NCBI GenBank assembly: GCA_002433235.1
Contig: DJHS01000153.1
Coordinates: 62,001-126,000 of the forward strand
From: UBA6614 sp002433235
GTDB taxonomy: Bacteria; Verrucomicrobiota; Verrucomicrobiia; Limisphaerales; UBA1100
Reading direction: 5' to 3'
Length of the DNA stretch: 64,000 bases
The stretch's first letter is position 1. Each line of letters opens with the position of its first letter. The notes under the pieces were generated by a model. It made no database searches. It was not told the origin of the DNA and worked only from the letters and a program-made list of their open reading frames with translations. Below, piece after piece: positions 19,204 to 26,704 of the stretch. Made by a program: the position numbers and the translations under genes.

Positions 19204-19664
19204 ATGGAGACCAGCGGGAGCATCGAGATCGACCGACCCATCGAGGCAGTGTTTGACTACACGCTCAACAACGTGTCGGAGTGGAGTCTGACCGTGGTGG
19301 AGGACAGGGTCACCAGCGACGGCCCGGTGGGCGTGGGCACAACCTTTGAGACAGTGACGGACGACCACGGTCGACGGATGGATTTTGCCGGAAAGGTTAC
19401 GCGGCACGAGGTGCCCACGCTGCATTCCATCGACCTGATCGGAAAAATGTTCGACCTGATCGTGGATTACAAATTCGAATCCATCCCCAACGGCACGCGC
19501 CTCACGCAAACCTCCGTGGTGAAGCCAAAGGGGATCATGAAAGCAGTGTTTTTTTCACGTCATGGATAATGAAAAGCAAGGGCTGCGATGCCGTGCAAAG
19601 GGAACTAGACAGTCTCAAGCAGCATTGCGAGGAGAAGATTGCCAGCGATGATTCCAGCCACTGA
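19204..19664 (+). pseudogene. SRPBCC/START-like protein with a frameshift in a T7 run
   Basis: The intact frame from the ATG at 19204 encodes 121 residues of an SRPBCC-type hydrophobic-ligand-binding fold, from SGSIEIDRPIEAVFDYTLN to TRLTQTSVVKPKGIM. It then ends early just after a run of seven T (19549-19555). One extra T would bring the next frame on line, reading WIMKSKGCDAVQRELDSLKQ to a stop at 19662-19664; this is the helical C-terminus usual for the family. The gene is therefore either a recent frameshift, a slippage-controlled gene or a sequencing error. The restored end overlaps the carbonic anhydrase start by 17 bases. Confidence 0.8.
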
Positions 19665-20247
19665 AGCCCTCGAACGGTTGCAACGGGGAAACCAACGGTT
19701 CCTCACCAACGCTACTGTATCTTCCCCTACCTTACCTGATGGCACCGTGCCGGAGCAGAAACCCTTCGCCATCATCCTCGGCTGTTCCGATGCGCGTGTG
19801 CCGGCGGAGTTGATCTTCGACCACGGACTCGGCGACTTGTTCATCATCCGCGTGGCCGGCAACATTGTCGCGCCTTCACAGATTGGCAGCATCGAGTTTG
19901 CCGCGGAGAAATTTGGCACGCGCCTCGTGGTGGTGATGGGTCATTCCCACTGCGGCGCCATCGCCGCCACGTTGCAGGAGCTGCAGCAGCCCACTGGCGT
20001 CGCTTCACCCAATCTCGCCTCGATCGTCGACCATATCCGCCCCGCCGTGGAGCCGCTGGCCGCCAACCCCGATGGCCTCGACCAAGCCGCCCTGCAACAG
20101 GAAGCCATGCGCGCCAATGTCCGCGCCTCCGTCGCCCAGCTTCAAGGCAGCTCCACCCTACTGAATAGCCTGGCCCAAAACGATGGGCTCCAAATCATCG
20201 GCGCCGAATACTCTATTGAGACAGGTTTGGTGGGTTTCTTTAATTAG
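19648..20247 (+). CDS. Beta-class carbonic anhydrase
   Basis: 199 residues. It interconverts CO2 and bicarbonate. Zinc ligands and the Asp-Arg dyad are visible in ILGCSDARVPAE and VVMGHSHCGAI. The usual beta-CA strand FIIRVAGNIV lies between them. Length and order match plant/CynT-type enzymes without an export signal, so it acts in the cytoplasm. The ATG at 19648 is chosen over a TTG nine bases upstream. It overlaps the restored end of the preceding frameshifted gene. A terminator-like hairpin follows at 20286-20305. Confidence 0.93.
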   Translation: MIPATEALERLQRGNQRFLTNATVSSPTLPDGTVPEQKPFAIILGCSDARVPAELIFDHGLGDLFIIRVAGNIVAPSQIGSIEFAAEKFGTRLVVVMGHSHCGAIAATLQELQQPTGVASPNLASIVDHIRPAVEPLAANPDGLDQAALQQEAMRANVRASVAQLQGSSTLLNSLAQNDGLQIIGAEYSIETGLVGFFN

Positions 20248-20285
20248 CCCCTTAAAATTGACTCTAGTGCCACCTCGTGCAGGTT

Positions 20286-20305
20286 GTGCGTTCCGACGCA
20301 CTTTT
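20286..20305 (+). terminator. Rho-independent terminator after carbonic anhydrase
   Basis: A six-base-pair stem, GTGCGT at 20286-20291 with ACGCAC at 20296-20301, closes a four-base loop and is followed by four T. It lies 39 bases after the carbonic anhydrase stop and before the degraded lipoprotein gene. The stem is short, so confidence is moderate. Confidence 0.55.
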
Positions 20306-20328
20306 AGACCCTTAACCTAGGACAAAAA

Positions 20329-20887
20329 GTGAAACTTCTATTCCAGCCCCTTCATCTCCTTAATCATTGCCTGTGGCGGCTGTAGCATCATCGGACTAAA
20401 TAAGCCCAAGACCGATGTCAGCACACCCTCCACCTACAGCAAAAAGGGGCTGGAATTTCAGTAGCCAAGCAATTGGAAACCGGGGGAAGAGCTGGACATG
20501 CTCGGAGCACAGCAGACCGGAGCGGAATCCCCGGGAAGCGCCATCGTTATGGTCCAAAAATTTCCCGCCTTTGTCGCCGACGACATTAGGACTTATGCCA
20601 AGGATTATTCTGAAGGCATGAAGGAAAACGTGTCTGTAGGACGTATCTCCGACTCCAAACAGGGCCCCGTGCAGAAAAAAGGAGACTACGAATCCATCCG
20701 GCTAAGTTTCAGCATTACCCTCTTGGACGAAACCGTGCCGCACGAGTGTGTCATTTACCGGAAAATGGAGGACGGCCATGTCCTCTTCATCATGACTCAA
20801 GCCGCCACGGAGGATCTCCACACTGCCCAGCCCGGGTTTGACCTGGTCCTAAAAACCGCCAAGATCAGGAGGCCATCGCCCGATTGA
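20329..20887 (+). pseudogene. Degraded lipoprotein gene, PsbP/DcrB-like
   Basis: Read in the frame of the stop at 20885-20887, the region encodes a lipoprotein-like N-terminus (FISLIIACGGCS, a lipobox), then KKGLEFQ, an in-frame TAG at 20462-20464, and PSNWKPGEELDMLG onward for about 140 residues. If TAG were TAT or TAC the text would read EFQYPSNWK, the F.YPxxW start typical of PsbP/DcrB-like lipoproteins. The only start-like codon upstream (GTG at 20329) is in another frame, a second lesion. The remaining open part from the ATG at 20498 could still be expressed as a 129-residue unexported fragment. Confidence 0.7.
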
Positions 20888-20935
20888 TCAACAGGGGCGC
20901 AAAGGAAAAGTCGCCAGTCATATCCTGCCCAAGCC

Positions 20936-21388
20936 ATGCCCGACCTCGACTCCAACGCTGTCCATCAGTTTTTCTCTGTACACTGTTTCAACGCCGCGTG
21001 GGAGTTGATTGACAAATCCGAACGCACCCCGGAGGAAAACGAGGAGATGATCCAGCGCACGATGGCTTCGCTGTGGCACTGGAACCAGCGCGAGGATTGC
21101 ACGCCCACGAACCTCTCCATCGGATACTGGAAGGCCGCGCGGGTGTACGCGCTGGCCGGCGAGGCTGACAATGCTCTCAAGTATTCCCGGCTCAGCCTCG
21201 AGGTCACACCCGCCGACAATCCATTCTGCCTGGGCTACGCCCACGAGGCCATGGCGCGCGCAGAGAGCCTAGCGGGAAACGACGTCCCGGCGAAGGAGCA
21301 CTTGGAAATGGCCAAACGCCTGGCGGCCAAGGTTGAAAAGACTGATGACCGAAAGCTGTTGGAGAATGATTTGATGACAATTTTATGA
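20936..21388 (+). CDS. Small helical protein, TPR-like
   Basis: 150 residues, no signal peptide, almost all helical. Two helix-turn-helix units in the second half (YWKAARVYALAGEADNALKY and YAHEAMARAESLAGNDVPAK) resemble tetratricopeptide repeats. The conserved-looking AWELIDKSERTPEENEEMI and SLWHWNQRED in the first half suggest a family-specific N-terminal domain. It overlaps the next gene, an interrupted SRPBCC protein, by ATGA at 21385-21388. The coupling suggests the two acted together. Function not known. Confidence 0.75.
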   Translation: MPDLDSNAVHQFFSVHCFNAAWELIDKSERTPEENEEMIQRTMASLWHWNQREDCTPTNLSIGYWKAARVYALAGEADNALKYSRLSLEVTPADNPFCLGYAHEAMARAESLAGNDVPAKEHLEMAKRLAAKVEKTDDRKLLENDLMTIL

Positions 21389-21807
21389 AGCCGATTGTCA
21401 TGGAATTGGAACTGCCTGTACCCCGCGAATGCGTGTGGCGGGCCATCACGGAGCCGACCTAAATGCGCGAGTGGTATTTCGGGGAGATGGATGACTTCCG
21501 CGCAGAAGTTGGTTTCGAGACGTGTTTTGTGGTGACCTGTGAAGGGCGAGTATTTCCTCATGTCTGGCGGGTGGCCGAAGTGATCCATGAGACGCGACTG
21601 GCCTATGGCTGGCGATACGAGGGCTTCGCCGGTGACTCTGTGGTCACATGGGATCTGGCGGATGCCGGAGCCGGCACGCATTTAAAACTCACCCACGAGA
21701 TACTAAAGCCATTTCCACAGGATGATCCCGTCTTCAGCCACGTAAGTTGTGCGGGGGGATGGCATTATCTCCTGCATGAAAACTTGCAGAGGTATCTGGC
21801 GAAATAA
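21385..21807 (+). pseudogene. AHSA1/SRPBCC-domain gene interrupted by an in-frame TAA
   Basis: From the ATG at 21385 the frame reads a typical AHSA1 start (MELELPVPRECVWRAITEPT), meets TAA at 21460-21462, and continues in the same frame with MREWYFGEMDDFRAEVGFET to the stop at 21805-21807. In relatives a single residue sits where the TAA is, between the TEP and MRxWYF blocks, so one base change (for example CAA or GAA to TAA) explains it. The ATG right after the stop could allow re-initiation and give 114 residues lacking the first strand and helix. Its start overlaps the upstream stop by four bases. Confidence 0.8.
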
Positions 21808-21826
21808 AGCCGAGCCATGGGCAGGG

Positions 21827-22684
21827 TTAAATCACTTCCGCGTTTGAATCGCCGACTGTCCTCGACCGAACAAAAGCCGCACATCGTCCTGCATAGGCGC
21901 GGGCGTCGTCGGCTGTTTCGATGCCTTCGGCCTGATGGATGGTGAAATGGCCGTCCCAGCCAATCTCGTCCAGGCCGGCAAACACCGCCGCCGTGTCCAC
22001 GCCGCCGGTTTCCCAGATGGGCAGGTGATTAAAATGGACCTCGCCGCGACAGTACGTGGGCAATGACACTGGGCCGGCTTCGTCGAGCCGATGGTTTTGG
22101 ATGTAGACGTTCATCATGTGCGGCGCGAGTTGGCGCAAGGTGCCCATGCCGTAGGGTTCACCGCAGAGCATGAGGTTGGCCGGCTCGTAGATAAGGCCGA
22201 AGTTGGGTTGGTCGATGACTTTGAGATTGGCAAGGATTCGATCGACCGTCTCGAAAACGGAGGTGGTGTGGCATTGGTGTGCAAGGCGAATACCGCGATC
22301 CGCCGCCCGCTTGGCAGCCTCGCGGGCATGCGACAGGTCGTCATCGGATTTTAGGCACACCCGGACCAGATCGCACCCCAGTGCCTCGGCGACGTCCAAG
22401 CTCGGCCCGATGTTGCGCAGGCTGTTGGGGCCGTTGGCATTGTTTAAGGGCACATCGAAATCCGCCGTCACCATGGCCACGTACAAGCCACGGTTCTCGA
22501 TCTCACCGCGCATTTGTTCTAGCTCACCGCGGGAAGTCTGCACGCCACCAGCACTGGCCCGCATGCACACGGCATCATAACCGGTATCGGCGGCAATGGC
22601 AGCCAGCTCGGCCAGGGGAATGTGGAGCTTGGTTTTGCAGGCCGCCTCGACAATGCGGACGGAGAGCGACAATTTCAGATTCAC
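21827..22684 (-). CDS. Sugar phosphate isomerase/epimerase (AP endonuclease 2-type TIM barrel)
   Basis: 285 residues from a GTG at 22684 that overlaps the kinase stop as GTGA, which decides the start. The xylose-isomerase-like TIM barrel shows metal-site strands: LVRVCLKSDDD, GIRLAHQCHTTSVF, FGLIYEPANLML, MMNVYIQNHR and a late GWDGHFTIHQAEG. Relatives include inosose dehydratases, tagatose/hydroxypyruvate epimerases and related metal-dependent sugar enzymes. Its translational coupling with a PfkB kinase suggests a pathway in which a keto-sugar is isomerised and phosphorylated. The exact substrate cannot be told. Confidence 0.85.
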   Translation of the reverse strand: MNLKLSLSVRIVEAACKTKLHIPLAELAAIAADTGYDAVCMRASAGGVQTSRGELEQMRGEIENRGLYVAMVTADFDVPLNNANGPNSLRNIGPSLDVAEALGCDLVRVCLKSDDDLSHAREAAKRAADRGIRLAHQCHTTSVFETVDRILANLKVIDQPNFGLIYEPANLMLCGEPYGMGTLRQLAPHMMNVYIQNHRLDEAGPVSLPTYCRGEVHFNHLPIWETGGVDTAAVFAGLDEIGWDGHFTIHQAEGIETADDARAYAGRCAAFVRSRTVGDSNAEVI

Positions 22685-23727
22685 CCCTGATCCTCGATGA
22701 GTGGTGGACGGGGTCGGTATTTTTTTGCCAAGCCCAGGACAGTGCGCAGGCTTTTCATGCCGCCGGTGCAGGTCGGGTCCGACAGGTTGGCCGCGGCTGC
22801 GCAAACACCAGTAAACAGGCTGCGCTGCGTGTCCCATCCCTCGTGGATGCCCAGCAGCACGCCGGTGCAGAAGGCATCGCCGGCGCCCGCCGCGCCCTTG
22901 ATGTATTTTTGCGGCAGCTTGAGCGAGGATTGCCAAAAGTCTTGGCCGCCACGGGTGCGGGCAAAGCCCCCCTCGGGTACATGGATGACAACCAGTTCGC
23001 CCACTCCCAGTTGCAGCAGCGCGCCAGCGGCATGCCGCAGCGCCACGGTATCCAGCGACCCATCATCCAACCGGATTTTAAAACCGGTGGTCATCCCGGC
23101 CTCGTACTCGTTGACGATGCAATAGTCGGTATGGGCGAGAGCGGGAGTGACGACTTTTTTAAAGCGGTTGCTGTCCTCGCTGACACAGTCGATGCTGGTC
23201 TTCAGGCCTGCCTTTTGCGCAGCGGCCAACAGGGCCGCGCCGCGAGTCCCGTGTTTCTTGTCGGGGCCGTCGATGGTGTCCATCAACAACAGGTACCCCA
23301 GATGAAACATGCGGGCGCGAGATTTCTTGAAATCCAGCACCTTGCCATCCCAAAGGGAGTTGGCACCACGACAGTGAAAGAAGGTACGACGGCCGGTATC
23401 TTCCTCGGTCATCACGTCAGTGTAGGAGGTAGGCGCCTTGGGGGTAACCCGGATGTCGCGGGCATCAATTTTGTGACGCTTGAGGTCGTTGAGAATGTAT
23501 TCACCGAAGGCGTCCTGACCCACCAGTCCAGCCCCGGCGAGGGGAATTTTCGCGCCCAGCTTGGCGAGGTTTAAAAGAATATTGTAGGGCGAACCGCCGG
23601 TGCCCTCGGACTGGGAGGAGATGTTGGCCAGCGTCTCGCGCTGGGGGTAGCAATCGACCATTTTCACCTGGTCAACGATCCAGTTTCCCCCGGCGAGAAT
23701 GCCCTTGCGTGTGGTGGCGGCGCTCAT
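22681..23727 (-). CDS. PfkB-family carbohydrate kinase
   Basis: 348 residues. The ribokinase-like fold has the N-terminal GGSPYNILLNLAKLG glycine motif and the C-terminal PfkB signature GAAGAGDAFCTGVLLGIHEG with the catalytic Asp and anion hole. Other members phosphorylate ribose, fructose, 2-keto-3-deoxygluconate or nucleosides. The ATG at 23727 (MSAATTRKG) is preferred to one 48 bases upstream because the family starts near GGNWIVD. It is followed by, and overlaps, the isomerase gene, so a two-enzyme sugar pathway is likely. Confidence 0.9.
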   Translation of the reverse strand: MSAATTRKGILAGGNWIVDQVKMVDCYPQRETLANISSQSEGTGGSPYNILLNLAKLGAKIPLAGAGLVGQDAFGEYILNDLKRHKIDARDIRVTPKAPTSYTDVMTEEDTGRRTFFHCRGANSLWDGKVLDFKKSRARMFHLGYLLLMDTIDGPDKKHGTRGAALLAAAQKAGLKTSIDCVSEDSNRFKKVVTPALAHTDYCIVNEYEAGMTTGFKIRLDDGSLDTVALRHAAGALLQLGVGELVVIHVPEGGFARTRGGQDFWQSSLKLPQKYIKGAAGAGDAFCTGVLLGIHEGWDTQRSLFTGVCAAAANLSDPTCTGGMKSLRTVLGLAKKYRPRPPLIEDQG

Positions 23728-23802
23728 GGCAGGTGGTACAAAAACAAATCGGGACGACCGTTTATAGCGGCCCATCCGTTGAATTGTCGAGTGGGAAACC
23801 GG

Positions 23803-24327
23803 TTATCGCGTGGCGGGCGTGAGGGACACGCTGACAGGCAGGGAGAACAGGAGATTGACCTGAATGGGTTCGCCACCAGTTTGTTCCGCAGACATCTCGA
23901 TGACGGTTTTCTCATCGGGCGCGGCGATGCCCTTGAAGAACATTTCCCGGGTGATGAACGCCGCGCTTGTCGTCTCGGCGGCCTGAGTAATGTCCTGCTT
24001 CTCCTTGATCGAGTAGGATCCCGTGAAGGCCACCTGGCCATTCACCAGCACCGGATTGATGGTCAGTTGAATGCCGGTCTCCACCTGCGTTTGAAGGCCC
24101 GGAATGGAATGCTGTGAAGTGATGGCGATCTCCGCCTCGCGCCCGCTGAGGGTGATAATCTTGGGAGCGGACAAAACGTCACCGTCCTTCACCAGTTGGC
24201 ATTCCACCATGATCTGGCGGCCCTCCAAGGTCGGCGGCGGAATCGTCGGCAACTGGGCCACATGCTCACCCGTGACACATCCCATCACGCAAACCAAAAC
24301 CAAGCCCACCCCCAAGACGCTCCTCAT
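23803..24327 (-). CDS. Lipoprotein with a secretin-like beta segment
   Basis: 174 residues. A signal peptide ends in the lipobox VCVMGC (Cys about residue 17). The segment DVLSAPKIITLSGREAEIAI (about residues 50-70) matches the consensus of the secretin/NolW-type barrel domain, VxSAPxVxTLNGxEAxI, found in type II and type III secretion outer-membrane channels. The remainder continues with alternating strands (TGIQLTINPVLVNGQVAFT). A complete secretin is several times longer, so this is a single-module relative. It lies 75 bases upstream of the kinase on the same strand. Role unknown. Confidence 0.65.
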   Translation of the reverse strand: MRSVLGVGLVLVCVMGCVTGEHVAQLPTIPPPTLEGRQIMVECQLVKDGDVLSAPKIITLSGREAEIAITSQHSIPGLQTQVETGIQLTINPVLVNGQVAFTGSYSIKEKQDITQAAETTSAAFITREMFFKGIAAPDEKTVIEMSAEQTGGEPIQVNLLFSLPVSVSLTPATR

Positions 24328-24453
24328 GGCTCCATCATATCGAGACGGAGTTCCGCCACAAATCAAAGTTGCCCCGGACTGCGAACAAGTCCACGCCGGG
24401 CCTCGACTCGTTGAACATTGGAACTTCGGCTTTTCTCGCTTATTCTCCCCCCC

Positions 24454-25212
24454 GTGTTTCGGCCCTGCATCGACCTGCACGAGGGGCGCGTGAAACAAAT
24501 TGTGGGCGGCACTCTCACCGAGACGGACGCGCAAACCAACTTTGTTTCTGAGCAACCCTCCTCGTGGTTCGCCGCCCTCTACCAAAGGGACGGCTTGCGC
24601 GGCGGCCACGTCATCCAGCTTGGGCCCGGAAATGAAGTCGCCGCCCGCGAGGCACTGGCCGCCTTTCCCGGCGGACTACAACTCGGCGGGGGTGTGACCG
24701 CCGACAATGCCCCCTCTTGGCTGGAAGCCGGTGCGGCACAGGTCATTGTCACCTCGTGGATCTTTCGCGGGGGTCGGCTGGACGAAAGCCGGTTGTCCTC
24801 GCTCGTGAAATCCATCGGCCGCAAGCGCCTCGTGCTGGACCTATCCTGCCGCCAACGCGACGGCCAATATTGGATCGTAACCGATCGTTGGCAGAAATTT
24901 ACAATACTGCCCGTCGACGCCAATACCCTGAATAAACTCGCGCCCCATTGCACCGAGTTTCTTGTCCATGCCGTGGACGTGGAAGGCAAGCAGGCGGGCA
25001 TTGACTTGGAACTGGTTCAAACGCTCGCCGCCCATTCGCCTGTCCCCGCCACCTACGCGGGCGGCGCAAATTCAATTGGCGACCTGGAAGCCGTCCACCA
25101 AGCCAGCCGGGGCCGCGTGCACCTCACCATCGGCAGTGCTCTGGACCTCTTTGGAGGCACGGTGCGTTACGAGGATTGCGTGGCGTTCAACCGCAGGCAT
25201 GGAGGCGGCTGA
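24454..25212 (+). CDS. hisA: Phosphoribosylformimino-AICAR-phosphate isomerase, eukaryotic-type HisA
   Basis: 252 residues from GTG at 24454 (a TTG at 24418 is possible). It catalyses the Amadori isomerisation in histidine biosynthesis. The sequence follows the eukaryotic HIS6-type pattern rather than the usual bacterial one: FRPCIDLHEGRVKQIVGGTL, TNFVSEQPSSWFAALYQRDG, GGHVIQLGPGNEVAAREAL, VIVTSWIFR, LVLDLSCRQRDGQYWIV, EFLVHAVDVEGKQAGID and TIGSALDLFGG are all placed as in yeast HIS6. The catalytic Asp residues, in CIDLH and HAVDVEG, are kept. It overlaps the next flavoprotein gene by 14 bases. No other his gene is in the window. Confidence 0.88.
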   Translation: MFRPCIDLHEGRVKQIVGGTLTETDAQTNFVSEQPSSWFAALYQRDGLRGGHVIQLGPGNEVAAREALAAFPGGLQLGGGVTADNAPSWLEAGAAQVIVTSWIFRGGRLDESRLSSLVKSIGRKRLVLDLSCRQRDGQYWIVTDRWQKFTILPVDANTLNKLAPHCTEFLVHAVDVEGKQAGIDLELVQTLAAHSPVPATYAGGANSIGDLEAVHQASRGRVHLTIGSALDLFGGTVRYEDCVAFNRRHGGG

Positions 25213-26659
25213 TGCCATCGTGGTTGGGGGCGGCGGCAGCGGGTTGGCGGCTGCTGTCAGCGCCGCTGAAAAGGGATGCCGTGTTGTTCTCCTGGAAAAA
25301 CAACCGCAACTCGGCGGCGCTACCGGCATCGCGGTAGGCTCTTTCACCGCCAACCGCACCGTGTTGCAGGCCAGCGCGGGGATTGAGGACACGCTGGAGG
25401 ATCATGTCGAGGATGCTGGCGGCTTTGCGCCGGCCGACGTCGAGGCACGCAACAATGCTGCCTTGCGCCGATGGTTTCTCAGCCACACAGCCGAAACCCT
25501 CAACTGGCTACAGAACATGGGGCTGGTTTTCCACGGACCCAATCCTGAGCCCCCCAACCGTGTACCACGCATGCACAACGTTGTGCCCAACGCCAAGGCC
25601 TACGTTGCCCGGCTGCAGCACCGGCTTCAGCAACTGGGTGGAACAATTCGCTGCAATGCCTCCGTCGAGGAACTGTTGTGTGAGGACGGCCGGGTGGTGG
25701 GCGCGCGTGCGTGGATTGAGGCGCACGAGGAAACTCTCCGCGCACGACACGGCGTGGTGTTGGCGTGTGGAGATTATGCGAACTCACCCGGGCTGATTGC
25801 CGAACACAAGGGCGATCAATTTGTTGACATTGAAGGCATCAACCCCTTTGCCGCCGGTGATGGTCATCGACTGGCGCAGGCAGCCGGCGCGCAGCTGGTG
25901 AACATGGATGTGACTTACGGCCCCGAACTGCGGTTTGTGCCGCCAAAATCGAAACAATTCTTTTCTCAACTCCTGCCGGTCAGTGGCTTGGGCGCGTGGT
26001 TGATGGGACGATTGCTGCCGTTCGCGCCACGGCTTCTGGTGGATGCCTTCATTCGCCGACTGCTGGTCACATGGCAACACCCTGAAAACGCGCTCTTCAA
26101 TGACGGTGCCATTTTGCTGAACGTAAAGGGCAAACGATTTTGCAACGAACGCCAATGGCCCCAGCGCGAGATCGCCATCGCGGCTCAACCCAACAAGCTC
26201 GCATACATGTTACTCGACGAGTCCTTAATCGAACGCTACTCGGCATGGCCTCATTTCATCTCCACCGCCCCCAAGATTGCGTACGCCTACATAAACGACT
26301 ACCTGAAGCTGCGTCCGGACATCGCCTGTGCCGGCACGCTCCAGCAAATTGCCAGCCGTCGGCAATTTTCCCTGAAACGTCTGCAAGCTGCCGCATGCGA
26401 GGCAGGCTTGGAAGGCAACCGCTGGGCGTTGCTGGGACCTTGCCGCGCCTACTTCACCACCACCGAGGGTGGGGCGGCGATTGATGAATCGCTACGAGTG
26501 CTCGACACAAGCGGCACGCCCATCCCCGGCCTTTTCGCCGTGGGCCAGAACGGCCTGGGTGGCCAAATCCTCTGGGGCCACGGCCTGCACATCGCTTGGG
26601 CCCTCACCAGCGGACGGCTTGTGGGAATAGCTTTGGCGCAAAATAAATCGACACATTGA
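25199..26659 (+). CDS. FAD-dependent oxidoreductase (fumarate reductase/ketosteroid dehydrogenase flavoprotein family)
   Basis: 486 residues. The N-terminal FAD-binding motif IVVGGGGSGLAAAVSAAEKG, with LLEKQPQLGGATGIAVGS following, and the C-terminal GLFAVGQNGLGGQILWGHGL fit the FAD_binding_2 family. The catalytic domain lies between. Relatives reduce C=C bonds in fumarate, urocanate or 3-ketosteroids; no known substrate signature is decisive here, although GPCRAYFTTTEGGAAID is the usual strand before the FAD tail. The ATG at 25199 lies within the last codons of hisA (14-base overlap). Confidence 0.87.
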   Translation: MEAADAIVVGGGGSGLAAAVSAAEKGCRVVLLEKQPQLGGATGIAVGSFTANRTVLQASAGIEDTLEDHVEDAGGFAPADVEARNNAALRRWFLSHTAETLNWLQNMGLVFHGPNPEPPNRVPRMHNVVPNAKAYVARLQHRLQQLGGTIRCNASVEELLCEDGRVVGARAWIEAHEETLRARHGVVLACGDYANSPGLIAEHKGDQFVDIEGINPFAAGDGHRLAQAAGAQLVNMDVTYGPELRFVPPKSKQFFSQLLPVSGLGAWLMGRLLPFAPRLLVDAFIRRLLVTWQHPENALFNDGAILLNVKGKRFCNERQWPQREIAIAAQPNKLAYMLLDESLIERYSAWPHFISTAPKIAYAYINDYLKLRPDIACAGTLQQIASRRQFSLKRLQAAACEAGLEGNRWALLGPCRAYFTTTEGGAAIDESLRVLDTSGTPIPGLFAVGQNGLGGQILWGHGLHIAWALTSGRLVGIALAQNKSTH

Positions 26660-26704
26660 GTCAATTGCCGTTTCCTTTGGCCGTCTGCAAATTTCATTCT
26701 GGCC

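Noticed and set aside
20329..21807. Genome-wide stop-codon reassignment as an explanation of the in-frame TAG and TAA
   Set aside because: TAA, TAG and TGA all end well-defined genes elsewhere in the window (for example hisA TGA, VWA protein TAG, scpA TGA, yidC TGA), so ordinary decoding applies.
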